The notes beneath the pieces are model-generated. The model did not search any database. It was not told where the DNA came from and saw nothing but the letters and a program-made list of their open reading frames with translations. Below are positions 24,679-35,813 of a stretch of DNA of 64,000 nt, piece after piece. Origin of the DNA: Stemphylium vesicarium (Eukaryota > Ascomycota > Dothideomycetes > Pleosporales > Pleosporaceae); the NCBI GenBank assembly GCA_004380135.1, contig QXCR01000006.1:682001-746000 (forward strand), in the 5' to 3' direction. Position 1 is the stretch's first letter, and every line of letters starts with the position of its first letter. The position numbers and the translations under genes were made by a program.

Positions 24679-25656
24679 GATTTTGCCGAGAAATTGACGA
24701 AATAAAAAGGGTAAACAATATGGGTAGATGCAAATAGTACAAAAGGGAAGAAGTCAACTTCTAACGTGGTGCTACAAATATCTCGTCGCACGAAGCATGG
24801 CGCAGGTCGGACCCAAATGCAAACGCGATATACATGGCATGATACATACAAACAGGAGAAGACATGGCACGTATGCCCAAGGCTGAAAAAAGGAGCAATC
24901 AGAACTCATGTACAGCGTTTGCGGAGCCCGCGAACTTCAACCGCCCTCCGAGCGCCGCGTCTGTCGCCTGACGCATGGCCGAGAACGAAGCTGAACCCGG
25001 AACTTCGGCAGCGGATAGATACGACTGGACGAGTATCCAATGTTGCGCCATATGTATAGTCCAGCAGACCGTTTGTCGCTCCAAATGACGAAGGTCTTCA
25101 GTTGGGCGGTGCGTCTTTCGATGCCCTTGCATGTAATAAGGAGATGACAAAGGCTGTAAAGAAGAGATCCGGGGCCCAATACAAAATACTACAAGACTCG
25201 TTCAAGATGTAGTGCTCACTTCCAACTGGAAGATAGTTTCTCGACTGTGATCGCAAAACGGATCAGAGCTCAAAAGTGTCAAAGTTGGGTCATGTGTTGA
25301 GCCTGGCAAAAGAGGCCGCAACGAACCGGAGGCTACGCATAGCTGCGGTAAGTGATGGACCGTTTGTAGTTAATCATGATGAAGATGTGCACAGAATCTT
25401 TTGCGATATTTGACGCTTCGGAACGGCAAAGACACTGGGTGATTTCCCACGTGGGAAAGATGCAAAAAGCGATGGCGAATGTTGCAGTTGGCGGGCGAGA
25501 GTAAGAGCGGAGGCGGAGGTGGGCCCAAGTGAGCTTGGATGGCCAGTGCACGGACGGTACCTGATTGGCCATCAAGCTGGACCCTGGAAGTGTGTTGATG
25601 TGGCATCTCAAGCAAGTTGGAGTTTCAAACTCCAATTGCTCTCACCACAATTGAAA
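24679..25656. promoter_or_regulatory. Divergent promoter region (zinc-module gene / glucosidase II beta)
   Basis: This 978-bp spacer lies between two divergently transcribed genes. It contains only small overlapping open frames without family signal and should carry both promoters. Confidence 0.45.
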
Positions 25657-27474
25657 ATGGGGAGAAAGCACGTGTCTTCCCTTGCGTTTATACTTCCTAT
25701 TCTCGCCAGCACTTCAGATGCGGCGTCAGACTCGGCCCGGCCGCGGGGCGTAGCACCGGAGTGTATGTTGCACCCACCGAAGCTCATGGACAGCTATGAT
25801 ATACCGACTTCTGCGTGCTGACAGTCCATGTCCAGTTGCAAAGTACTATAAAGACGCCGAGACATTTACTTGTATCTCGAATCCTTCCATCCAAGTTCCC
25901 ATCGCTCGCCTGAACGACGATTACTGCGACTGCCCAGATGGCTCAGACGAGCCTGGCACCTCGGCGTGCTCCTACCTCTCGCCGCTCTCCCCACCACAGC
26001 CTCTAGGCTTTGAGGGCAAAGACGTCAACGCTACACCTGCCCTCCCAGGTTTTTACTGCAAGAACAAGGGCCACCAGCCCAGCTACATCCCCTTCACCAG
26101 CGTCAACGACGGCGCCTGCGATTACGAACTATGCTGCGATGGAAGTGACGAATACGACCAGGTGGGTGGTGTCAAGTGTGAAGACAAATGCGCGACGATT
26201 GGCAAGGAATGGCGAAAGGCCGACGAAGCGAGACAGAAGAGCCTCACTGCTGCGAAGCAACGGCGGAAGGAACTGGTAGCTGAGGCTGGACGTATGCGGA
26301 AGGAGGTCGAGGATCGCATCCAGACGCTCAAAACCCAGATTGAAGGCGCCACCCTGAAAGTCGACGGGCTGACACAAAGCCTCGCCGAGATTGAGAGGGC
26401 CGAGCGAGGCAAGGTAGTCAAGAGCGCTGGCAAGGGCGGCAAGGCAGCCGTGCTGGCTAGTCTGGCCAAGGAGAGAATCCAGGAGCTCACCGACAACGTC
26501 AACCGCGTGCGCAACGAGAGGAACACTGCACAGGCCAGAGTCGAAGAGCTCGAGGGAATGCTGAGCCGCTTCAAGGAGGAGTACAACCCCAACTTCAACG
26601 ACGAGGGTGTAAAGCGTGCTGTACAGGCATGGGAGAACTACGCTGCACAGGAACGACCAGGTTCGAACGATGCTCTGGACCGCGATCTCGATGAAATTCT
26701 TAAGCCGGACTCTGAGAGTGCCATCAAGTGGGAGGAGTTTGAGACAGAAGACGAGTCCGATGTTGATCTCCGTAAGCAGAATTGCAGCCCAATGCCCTCG
26801 CCTACTCGCTAACAAGACCTGTAGTCTATCAATTCGAGGAATACCTGCCCGAATCTATCCGCAGCTGGGTCGACAGCAAGCTCCGCGACCTACGCATCGT
26901 ACTCATTGAGAACGGTATCCTCGCCGATCCCACGACGGCCGACAGCCCCGAATCAAAGGCGGTCAGCGACGCGAAATCGCAGCTCAATGCAGCAAAGAAG
27001 GAGCTCGACAGCGACAAGTCAGAGCTAACCAAGCACGAAGAAGACCTCACCAAAGACTACGGCCCAGACTCCATCTTCCGCGCCCTAAAAGACCGCTGCA
27101 CATCCACCGACTCGGGCGAATACACATATGAACACTGCTTCCTCTCCAAAACCACGCAGAAGCCCAAGAAGGGCGGCGGTCATACTGGCATGGGCAACTT
27201 TGTCCGCATCGAGTCCATTACTGTCGACGAGGACCTGCCTGCCGATGGCAGAGGCTTGGGCAGCGGCGAGCGCATCGCTCTCAAATACGAGAACGGCCAG
27301 CATTGCTGGAACGGTCCCAACCGCAGCACTCAGGTCGTCCTGGCGTGCGCGGAGAAGGACGAGATTTGGAAGATTGTCGAGGAGGAAAAGTGCGTGTACA
27401 GGATGGAAGTCGGTACGCCGGCTGTTTGTGGTGTCGAGATCAAGAAGGCTGTGCCCGAGCATAGTGAATTGTAA
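25657..27474 (+). CDS. Glucosidase II beta subunit (PRKCSH-like)
   Basis: Three exons, 25657-25762, 25836-26771 and 26825-27474 (introns 73 and 53 nt), encode 563 residues. A signal peptide (about 1-22) is followed by RPRGVAPE, then split by an intron, then FAKYYKD and two LDL-receptor class A-like repeats (CDCPDGSDEPGTSAC; CDYELCCDGSDE). A long coiled coil comes next (about residues 160-290), a second helical acidic segment, and a C-terminal MRH lectin domain with paired cysteines (YEHCF, QHCWNG, EEKCVYRME, AVCGVE). The protein holds the catalytic alpha subunit in the ER and presents glucosylated N-glycans for trimming in calnexin-cycle quality control. The C-terminus is HSEL, a variant of the HDEL retrieval signal. 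Confidence 0.95.
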
Positions 27475-30400
27475 AAGTAGAAGATGTAGTGATGAACATC
27501 ATGTTTGATGGATTATGGCCTTTTTCTGCGATTGACTAGCGGGATCGTGGGATATGTAGTTAAGAATAGACGTAGATGAGATTTGTTAAAGCAAAGACAT
27601 TGAAGGGGCGAAGAATGAGATTTCGACCATTCTTTATGCAACTTCGTGCCGACTTTTGGATCGAGGTGGAGCGTATTATAGCATAGCTCTCGAATTTTGC
27701 GTCAACATCGCCATACCTCTCTCATGCCTCTTTTTTCTCGATATCCAACTCTAGTCTCCTTGCTGAGTGTAGGGACATCATATGGGATAACATAACCTGC
27801 ACAGTAGTGTTTTTTTTGTTTTTGCCCCCCCCCCCCCCAGAATCTATATCCCAGCAATCCAGCTCTGCTTATTTCTCTCCTTTTGAAAGTGGCAAGAAAG
27901 GAGTGGTTTCTTTCAAATTGCATGCAGGGAAAGCCATGTATCCAGACATGATGCTTCTTGTGTCGTTCGTGCTTTAGCGTTTGCAAGAATAGGCTTTGTC
28001 GTGGAGTATGTCGAACATCGCTATTCGGGATGCTGCCTGGACAGAGTGCGAAGGAAACGCCACCATTTCAGGAACAAGTATATCCAAGCTTACCTCATGC
28101 GCCCTGTTGATACGATCATCTTTGGTTCATCACCCCACTGTCCCATATCCAAGCTTGTTCTCTTGGAAAGTATCCGCGTGCATCCATGTATTTTGCACTT
28201 CGCTTATACGAATGAGAATTTGGCGTATGGAGACGGTTTAGCGAAACACGACGAAACCGGGAGTAGTAGGTGCAGAAAATGCGCCCGAGTGAAATCAAGC
28301 GCTTTCACAATGGGAGAATGTGTCAAGAATGAATGACGGGGATTCCAACTCAACTCAACGCTACGGCTCCTGTGTCAATGATACCCTCGAAGAGTTCATG
28401 TGCAGGGTGATGAGATGTATGTCCATGCAGGATCCCGCCTCTACTAAGAACCACAAAAAAGGTGTACGAGGGGAAAACATGGGGAAGCCGGCGATACTAA
28501 CAGTGTTCCCTGCCGCTACTGGCCATCAAGGGCAAACGGCGGCACGGTGGGGTGATTTGGGCAGCAATATCAGTGCCCCCGGGCCGCTCATGATTGCTCG
28601 TCCCGTCGAACCGATCCTCGTCCGTGGAAGCGGGGACAGTGGGCGATGATAACAGGGTGTTTGAGAAAGTCGTCATCGGCCGCCGGAGAAATCATGCGAG
28701 CGTGTAACACGAAGGGACCATGCTGTAGTCGGACCGGCGCGGTGGCGGGTCAGCGTGACGAAGTTCCATTGTGGAGCGAGCTTTTCGAGAGTAGACATTT
28801 GTTTCATAATTTCGGGCTGTGTATTCCGAGACTGAGTATCGAGAGGAAAGGCCCAAGCTATGGAGCTATGTGCTCAAGGTTGTAACTTGAATATTGCGGT
28901 GGGGTGTTCGTATAATATGATGAATTACCCACTGTGTCATCATCACCGTGTTCTTGCTTATTAATGTCGAATACATGACGACGCTTGGCCAGGGTATCTC
29001 GATGCTATGTAGAGATGATCGTTGTCACATTCGTTCCGTGAGCTTTGCTAGAGCATGGAGTAAAGACTCACATACGATTTGCTCGTTGTTGCACTCGATG
29101 TGTCTCGCAATTCGGGGTATACGTAAGCGCCCCGAAACGTATGGGTACAGCTAGATGTGTTATTTTTATACGACAAGCGAGCTTAGAGTTTGAAGTGACA
29201 TCAGCATCAACGTAGAAAAGCCGTTTTTCAACCGCAGGTCGGATTAGATGCGGGTACCATAGATCTAGCCAGGCCAAAGATCGCCAGTAAGGGTCGACCC
29301 GGAGACCTTGTTTCACGTGGTGATCCGAGATTTGTAGCTAATCATCCGAGGCTGTGGGGAAATGGATACGGTTCTCGATCTGCCGACACACTCGATCGCG
29401 AGACGCTGCCGTACCGTGAGAAATTTTGCGCTGTAATTTCTTTTCGGCCAGCTTTCGGCAGTTATGTGCTATGAGCAGTATACAAAATGTGGAAATGACG
29501 AAAACATTGAAACCGGGGACGGCTGTCTGAGCGATGTGGCAGCTGTACCCGTTGAACGGCCCCCGGATTGAGCCACGACACGCGGACAGAGCGTGATCTG
29601 CAACTGAAGCTGATAGGACAAGAGAAGTATAGCAAGCTCGAGGAGCTGTTGACTTTCACGGCATGTTTCGCATGTAGAGCTTTCCCCGCCCTCAATCTAA
29701 CGGCCATAGTGCAGTTCAGCGTTGATGCTGGGACGTATGGGTGTCCGGATGTTCGAAGAAAAGGTCGATGCACATTCGGACCGCAGGTGGGTGTCCCGTC
29801 GGAAGAGCGTGCGGGAGCCTGAAACCGCTGAGATGGCTGGGCCTCGAGCTGGATATGAAACTTGATGAGCTGGCACGCGTGTAGTGGCTGTCAAGAGCAA
29901 GTCGGGGATTCCGACGCGTCCTAGTCGCGTGTTGCGGCCACAGGCTCCGACAAATGAAAAGTTACAGCCTCACAAGGCTGCTGTAGCGTGGCGTAGCGCC
30001 GATCCTACAGCAATTTCGGGGGGCGGCTGGAGATGATCACAGTCAGCACTGGCGGCAGGAAGCGGCGGAGGGGAATTTGCTGACCTCGTGGCAATGAAAC
30101 AATCGATTAGGCGGTCTCGCCAGGCGTCTGTCGACTATCATAATTTCCCTCGCAGCTGGGGTAAGCGTGCACCGATGGGTGAGGTCATTTCGCGATAGAA
30201 GGAAGGAACAAGATACTTTTTGGGTGCTTGTGGCCCGTGCCTGGCTAAGGGTTCGGGGACGTCGTCGGACTTTTACTTTTGACGCAACAACGGAAGCAGC
30301 GACTTGATCTGTGTCTAGTTCAGCGACGAGCGGAAAAGTAAAGGCCAATGGCATCCCCAGGTGCTGCAAATGGGCAAAATAGCAATATCGGCAGTAGCAG

Positions 30401-32090
30401 TGTGGCCGTGTAAGCGTGCTGCAGCTTGTACGCGAGGAAAACGCCGGCAGTCATCTTGAACAATCAGCTTTTAGTACGTCTTAGCCGACGAGAGAGCCAT
30501 GACGGTACCAGAAGCAGCCAGGGGCGGCCGGGCGGTAGAAGAAATGATGGGCACGCGGGAGATGACACAACAGACAGACCAGGCGTACGGACACGACGTT
30601 GGCCAAAGTCATTACGACTACAGCGCTCGAAAAGGCCAGCAGGAGCAGAGTGATGTCGCAGCACGGCACTCGCACAATTCGATTCAGCGCTCACAGTGGA
30701 TAGCGAGCTGGATAGGGGAGGTAGGACGGCAGGCGGTTAGGCCAGGGGAAAGAGTCCGAAGAGAGTTGGCATCGCGTCGCGACCAGGAGAATGACTAGGG
30801 TGTACGGGTGATTCGTTCGCTTCATTGTGCGTCCCGACTTTAGCGGATTCAAGCATGCGATGGGTGTTTTGTGCTGCTGGATCGCCTCCCCGCATGCTTT
30901 TGCTACCCTGCGCGCCTGGGCTGACGATTGGGCTTGGGCGGTGCGAGTGTCGTCGGGGCCTGCACAGCTGAAGAGTTCGAGGCAAAAAGCACATGACAGA
31001 ACGCGCGCGGACGGGAACAGAGTAATAAGCAACGTCGTGACACTATCCGAATGGGATATGCAGGGGCCGTCAGCCCCTCCCGACGCATGCAAGGTACCGG
31101 CCGTCGCTAATTGGACGATAGGCAGTATTGGCAGCGCGACACTGTCCGCCGAGTGAAAGGAGAGCTTCCTGTCGTTGCAGTCGTTGCTACTGTCGTCCTA
31201 GGGGATGCGGGATGGGGAATTCCAGCAACCCAGTCACGAGACGAGTCCTCCTGGTGAAGGCCGCCATACAGGCCGCAGCGAACTTTGAGCGAGTCTGCGA
31301 CGCCGCTAACGCCCGTTTGGCGTCTTACTTTTCACTTATTGCCCGTCTCCCCTGCCAACGGCGCGGGTTTTGGGCTCAGGGCGGCGCGCAGACTGGCAGA
31401 CAGGCTGTGGAGTGACCTCTGGCCCGGGCGTACGCCTCTCCCTGCATCGTGGTGTCTCAAGCGCCCATGCACGGCGCGGAAATGAGGCTAGTGGAAATTG
31501 ATCCCTGTGCCTGGTGAAAGCGCTTGTCCCTCCCCCAGAGCCCAAAGGGTGCAATACCCACGCCGACCCGCTTCTTGTGCCATCTTTTCGGTCGGGAGAT
31601 CTGCTCGTTGCATTCCTTTCTCTTCACCACTGCCGCACTTCGCAGCGCGCGTGCATACACTCGTTCACCCTGTCGTCACCAGCTATACACGCTCCTTAAC
31701 CTGTCCTAATCTATTGTTTATACTTTCTATCGCGAGCCGACGTACCCGTCGACACTTTCAGAGACGCTGACCAAAGCCCCCCTCGCCAATTGCTGCACGC
31801 CATTTTTTTTTCCTTTTTGAGTCGCCTACATTCACACATCCGACCAAACAAACATCCCTATCCACCAGCTGCATTGCTGTCACTTTCCCCGCTACATGCC
31901 GGCGCCTGCTACTTCCAGCCCGATCCGTGTTGCCCCCACCCTCATTCTTACCCTCACCGAGCAGTAACGCCTGGCCCAGCGCGAGAGTGCACAACAACAT
32001 CCCAGCCTAGTCGCTGCCAACTGTAAGAAAACCCTCCAGTTGCAACTCGACAGACTACCCTCACCGCGCTTGTTACCTTCTTCGGGTACC
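27475..32090. other. 4.6-kb gene-poor stretch
   Basis: No gene can be supported here. Open frames are short, occur on both strands and overlap (for example around 30464-31156), and none shows a domain, signal peptide or splice pattern. The stretch holds the glucosidase II beta 3' UTR at its left end, a 14-C homopolymer at 27825-27838, and at its right end (about 31600-32090) a C/T-rich region that fits the promoter and 5' leader of the next plus-strand gene. A non-coding RNA or a small fast-evolving gene cannot be excluded. Confidence 0.5.
27825..27838. repeat. Homopolymer of 14 C
   Basis: Fourteen consecutive C follow a T-rich run (27810-27823) in intergenic DNA downstream of the glucosidase II beta gene. 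It has the same length as the run at 20574-20587. Confidence 0.9.
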
Positions 32091-35000
32091 ATGTTGCGTC
32101 CAGACGCCCTTGCTAATAATGTCCAGAACATCATGAATCGCTGGTTGAACAGGAAGAAGGATGGCGGCGAGGAGGCGGCCTCCGCAAAGAAGACTAAGAA
32201 AGGCAAGAAGGGACAGGAAGAGCCGAAGCCCGAGTTCGATCTCAATGCGGTGCTGCCAAAAGCAGACGACTTCCGAACAAGCTTGATCATGCCCGGCCTG
32301 TCCACGCGCTTCAGCATGTTGAGGGAGCAGGACGACCCCTTGTCGCTGATGGGCAAGGCGAGCGATGACAGTGTACTCCAGCCCAAACGCCAATCGCGCC
32401 TCCACGAGTTCGGCTTCGTTCCCGGTGGCCTTTCCGACATCGCTGAAGTTTCCTCTCTCAGCGGCTCCGTCCGACCACCCTTTGCTACCGAGCGGACCAA
32501 TTCCTTCGACAGCAGTAGGGACGACGATGGCTCCGGCAGCATGATGACCCGTGCGAGACCGGGCGAGGGCAACGTCTTGTTTGGTGGACGGCAAAAGATT
32601 TACATGATCTCCAACACAAACGCCAAAGGCACTGGACGCACACTATACGACGACGATGTCAACATGTCAGCTTACCAACGGCTGCGGCAAGAAGAGAAGG
32701 AGCGGCTACGGCAACAAGCAGAGGATGATGAAGGCCAGCACTCGGAGCCGTCCAGTCCCACAGCGCTGAGTAGGAAGAGAGAGACCTCGTCATCCACGAA
32801 CTCGGGCACCATGAACACGCGTGCCTCGACTGCTGCAACCTCCATAGCTTCGCAAGGCGCAAACTCCGTCCCTGCGTCCTCTCCTGCCTTTCCTCCCCCA
32901 TCGGCGCCCATGAGCTCCCCAGATCTTAGCCGATCCACCACCAAGCGGCGATTATACGACCAGGGCTTGGATCAGCAAATACAGGAGCAACAGTCCTCAG
33001 CTATGAACCGCCTCAACTCCATCCAACGGGCACGTGCGCCCACGGGACGATCCACCCCGCCGATACCCATGGCCCAGGCGCGGTCTGCAACCAACCTGAA
33101 CGACCGCTTTACACGGGGTCCCACCTTCCGCTCAGACAGCCCCAACGCACTTGCTCACCCTGGCATGAGCCGGAACAACTCCGGTGCATCGAGCCCTGTT
33201 ATTGCTCGACCACAATCCCCGCCCATGGCAAGCCCGGTAGCCAGTGACAGCGAGGAGGCGCATACCCTGAATGCTGCGCTTCAGCCAAACGATCGGGGCA
33301 AAGCTACCGCTATGGGTGCTTTCAACAAACCCAAGGAGGCATTTAGTGAAGAACAATATGCGGAACGCTTGAGACAGATGAAGCAAGAGCGGGAAGTACA
33401 GGCATCGTCAGCGGCCAAGGTAGAGAGGTCACCACCTCGTAAACCCACATTGAGAGAGCGCGCCGAATCCCAGAGGAGGAAGAGAGCTGAAAGTGATGCG
33501 AACGAAAGGCAGAGGTCCGAATCACCCGTCGAGCCTAGCCCGGCCGCGAGTGCCTTTACTAGATTCCAGGCCGCAGCGAGTCAAATGAGGACTGCCGGAC
33601 CAGCAGCACCGAGTTCACCACCAAGGCAAACCCTGCCCCGAATTCCAACCAAGCAAGTCGAGTCTCAGGATGATTGCAATACGGCGACTTTCTTTACCTC
33701 TGCAGACTCCAGCGAAGGAGAGGAGGAGATCACTCAGCCTACGCCAGCCCGTCCTACGGGACCTGCTCGTCGTTTCGAAAACCTTCCAGTAGCGACTGGA
33801 CCAGCGCCCCCTATGTTCGACCATCCTGCCCTCCGCTCTCGCGCACCCTCAGAAGAAGGCACCCAGCAGTCAGGCCCTGCTTACTATAGCCCCAACCCTC
33901 CTCAAGATCAGTCTCCAAAGCTGAATGAAACGGACGTTGACTCCCCTACTCTACCTGAAGGCAGCGGGCTCAGTGGTTTGATTCGCCAGCATCTACGTAA
34001 TGGCAGCGCCGTATCGTCTAACTATGGGGAGCCAGGGCCGTCTGTTGTGAGCCCACCCATGGGTTTAGCGATTCAGACTAACGAGTTCGGCCTACAGCGC
34101 AGACAGCCAGGCTCCGAGTCCGTTACACCAGCGCCCTCGACCTACAGCCATTCCAACCCTTGGGACCTCGACGATATTGACAACCCGTATCGCGAGGAAC
34201 ACGGCAGCACAAACTCAGTGAGCCCAATTGAGGGGTCAATGCGACTAAGACCTCTTATCATGAGCGGCGCTCCTGAGCCGCACAACGGCCCAAGTCCGTG
34301 GGACCTTACTCCCCGAAGGAATCACGAGCGAATTGCTAGCAATGAGACAGAGGCCGAGCATGAGGCCTTCCAACGCGATCTGGCCTACAGGCAACGTCTC
34401 ATTCAAGAGAATCTTCGTGCGAGGGCCGAAGGTCGCTCTACAAGCCCCGGCCCTGGTGCTGGACCCGGTCCGTCTGGAGGATTGAAGAACGCTCTGAATA
34501 TGCTTAGGGCAAAGTCGAGCCGTGAATCATTCGCCACTGTTGATGTTTCGAACAAATCAGTAAGGAAGCTTGCTCTAGGTGCAACCTCGACGAACGCTAG
34601 CAGCACCTCGCTTGCAGCGATGCAAGGACCCGAGGTACCACCGCTACGACCTAAGCCGTCCCGTGTACTCCAGCAGAGCGAGCAGGATGCTCAACGTGAA
34701 CTTGAGTACCGACAACGATCAGCTACTGATAGCAGCCGGACCGGCCGTCCTGCGGGTAGATCACCACCAGTCTCCACCCGGAGCTCTACACGAGAACGTT
34801 CTAGCTCCGGCACCTCCTCAGGGCGCTCACGTAGCCGAGGAGAGCCTTACCGTGACGATTTAGAACAGGCTATGACAGAGGGATCTCGAGGTGCCTACCC
34901 TGCCAACACAATCCCTTCGCTGCCTGGATATGTCGCGCATCCCACTCCCCCGTTGCCTGCCGAGCGGCCATCATTAGAGTCCCAAGGCCGCATGAGCTCT

Positions 35001-35813
35001 CGAAGCAGAAGTAACAGCAAAGCCGCTGCATCATCTAACTACTTCGAGTCAAAACATCTCCATCCCATTCAGACTAATGTAGGGCCGGGTCAGAATTCTC
35101 GACATGCTCCTCAAGGCAAGTTGTCACCCGGGTTACCGATCTCGCCACGTCCTTCTCCTGGCGCTTTCAGCAACCACAGTGGCCAGGGTCAATCACACCC
35201 TTCCTCTCCAATGCCACCATTCCCCGCTAGCCAAACTCCTCCCGTCTCAAACCCGACGACCCCCAGTGCACAAGCCTTCAACCCAAGCACCGTGCAACCT
35301 CTGCACAGGCAAGGAGTGCTACGAAAGAGGTCAATCGCAAAGGCAGACATTTCTGAGCCCGTTTTCCTTTCCACAACATCGGTGATTGACACAGTCAACC
35401 TTCCGGCCGGTGCATCCCTCAAGAACGGAAGCGAACCTGATGCTCCTCCTGTTCCACCGATCAATCCGATGAGGCGAAGATTTGGATTTGGCCGCAGTGA
35501 CAGCCGTGACAGCCAAAGCCCGACTGCTTCTGATCCAGCTGTTCAGCCCGGCATGGATATCCCGCGGGCACCTTATGCTGAACCTCTTCGTACAGGCTCA
35601 GCTGACGGGCTCAAGGAACAGAACCCCCCACCTAGGAACCGGTTGAGGAAAGCGACAAGTGAGGGTCGAAGCCTTCGTGGAACAACACCAAGCCAATTTG
35701 GACCATCTCCTGCACTACCTCAAAATGGCTTTCCAGGACGCAACAATTCACCCCAGGCCCCCACCAACGACCAGTCCCGTACCCAGCAACCCGTAGAAGG
35801 TGCCATGTTTTAA
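32091..35813 (+). CDS. Large intrinsically disordered protein of unknown function
   Basis: A single intronless frame from ATG 32091 (context TACCATG) to TAA 35811-35813 encodes 1240 residues. The N-terminal 200 residues look conserved rather than random: a short helix with NIMNRWLNRKKDG, a Lys-rich tract, FDLNAVLPKADDFRTSLIMP, LSTRFSMLREQDDP, DIAEVSSLSGSVRPPF and GNVLFGGRQKIYMI. The rest is rich in Ser, Pro, Arg and Gln with short predicted helices (YQRLRQEEKERLRQQ; EAFQRDLAYRQRLIQEN) and repeated S-P sites that could be phosphorylated. No enzyme domain, signal peptide or membrane segment is visible. It may be a scaffold or regulator, but that is a guess; I do not recognise the family. Confidence 0.85.
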   Translation: MLRPDALANNVQNIMNRWLNRKKDGGEEAASAKKTKKGKKGQEEPKPEFDLNAVLPKADDFRTSLIMPGLSTRFSMLREQDDPLSLMGKASDDSVLQPKRQSRLHEFGFVPGGLSDIAEVSSLSGSVRPPFATERTNSFDSSRDDDGSGSMMTRARPGEGNVLFGGRQKIYMISNTNAKGTGRTLYDDDVNMSAYQRLRQEEKERLRQQAEDDEGQHSEPSSPTALSRKRETSSSTNSGTMNTRASTAATSIASQGANSVPASSPAFPPPSAPMSSPDLSRSTTKRRLYDQGLDQQIQEQQSSAMNRLNSIQRARAPTGRSTPPIPMAQARSATNLNDRFTRGPTFRSDSPNALAHPGMSRNNSGASSPVIARPQSPPMASPVASDSEEAHTLNAALQPNDRGKATAMGAFNKPKEAFSEEQYAERLRQMKQEREVQASSAAKVERSPPRKPTLRERAESQRRKRAESDANERQRSESPVEPSPAASAFTRFQAAASQMRTAGPAAPSSPPRQTLPRIPTKQVESQDDCNTATFFTSADSSEGEEEITQPTPARPTGPARRFENLPVATGPAPPMFDHPALRSRAPSEEGTQQSGPAYYSPNPPQDQSPKLNETDVDSPTLPEGSGLSGLIRQHLRNGSAVSSNYGEPGPSVVSPPMGLAIQTNEFGLQRRQPGSESVTPAPSTYSHSNPWDLDDIDNPYREEHGSTNSVSPIEGSMRLRPLIMSGAPEPHNGPSPWDLTPRRNHERIASNETEAEHEAFQRDLAYRQRLIQENLRARAEGRSTSPGPGAGPGPSGGLKNALNMLRAKSSRESFATVDVSNKSVRKLALGATSTNASSTSLAAMQGPEVPPLRPKPSRVLQQSEQDAQRELEYRQRSATDSSRTGRPAGRSPPVSTRSSTRERSSSGTSSGRSRSRGEPYRDDLEQAMTEGSRGAYPANTIPSLPGYVAHPTPPLPAERPSLESQGRMSSRSRSNSKAAASSNYFESKHLHPIQTNVGPGQNSRHAPQGKLSPGLPISPRPSPGAFSNHSGQGQSHPSSPMPPFPASQTPPVSNPTTPSAQAFNPSTVQPLHRQGVLRKRSIAKADISEPVFLSTTSVIDTVNLPAGASLKNGSEPDAPPVPPINPMRRRFGFGRSDSRDSQSPTASDPAVQPGMDIPRAPYAEPLRTGSADGLKEQNPPPRNRLRKATSEGRSLRGTTPSQFGPSPALPQNGFPGRNNSPQAPTNDQSRTQQPVEGAMF

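Noticed and set aside
31336..31554. Short open frames around 30464-31770
   Set aside because: They overlap on both strands, have low-complexity translations and no splice or start support.
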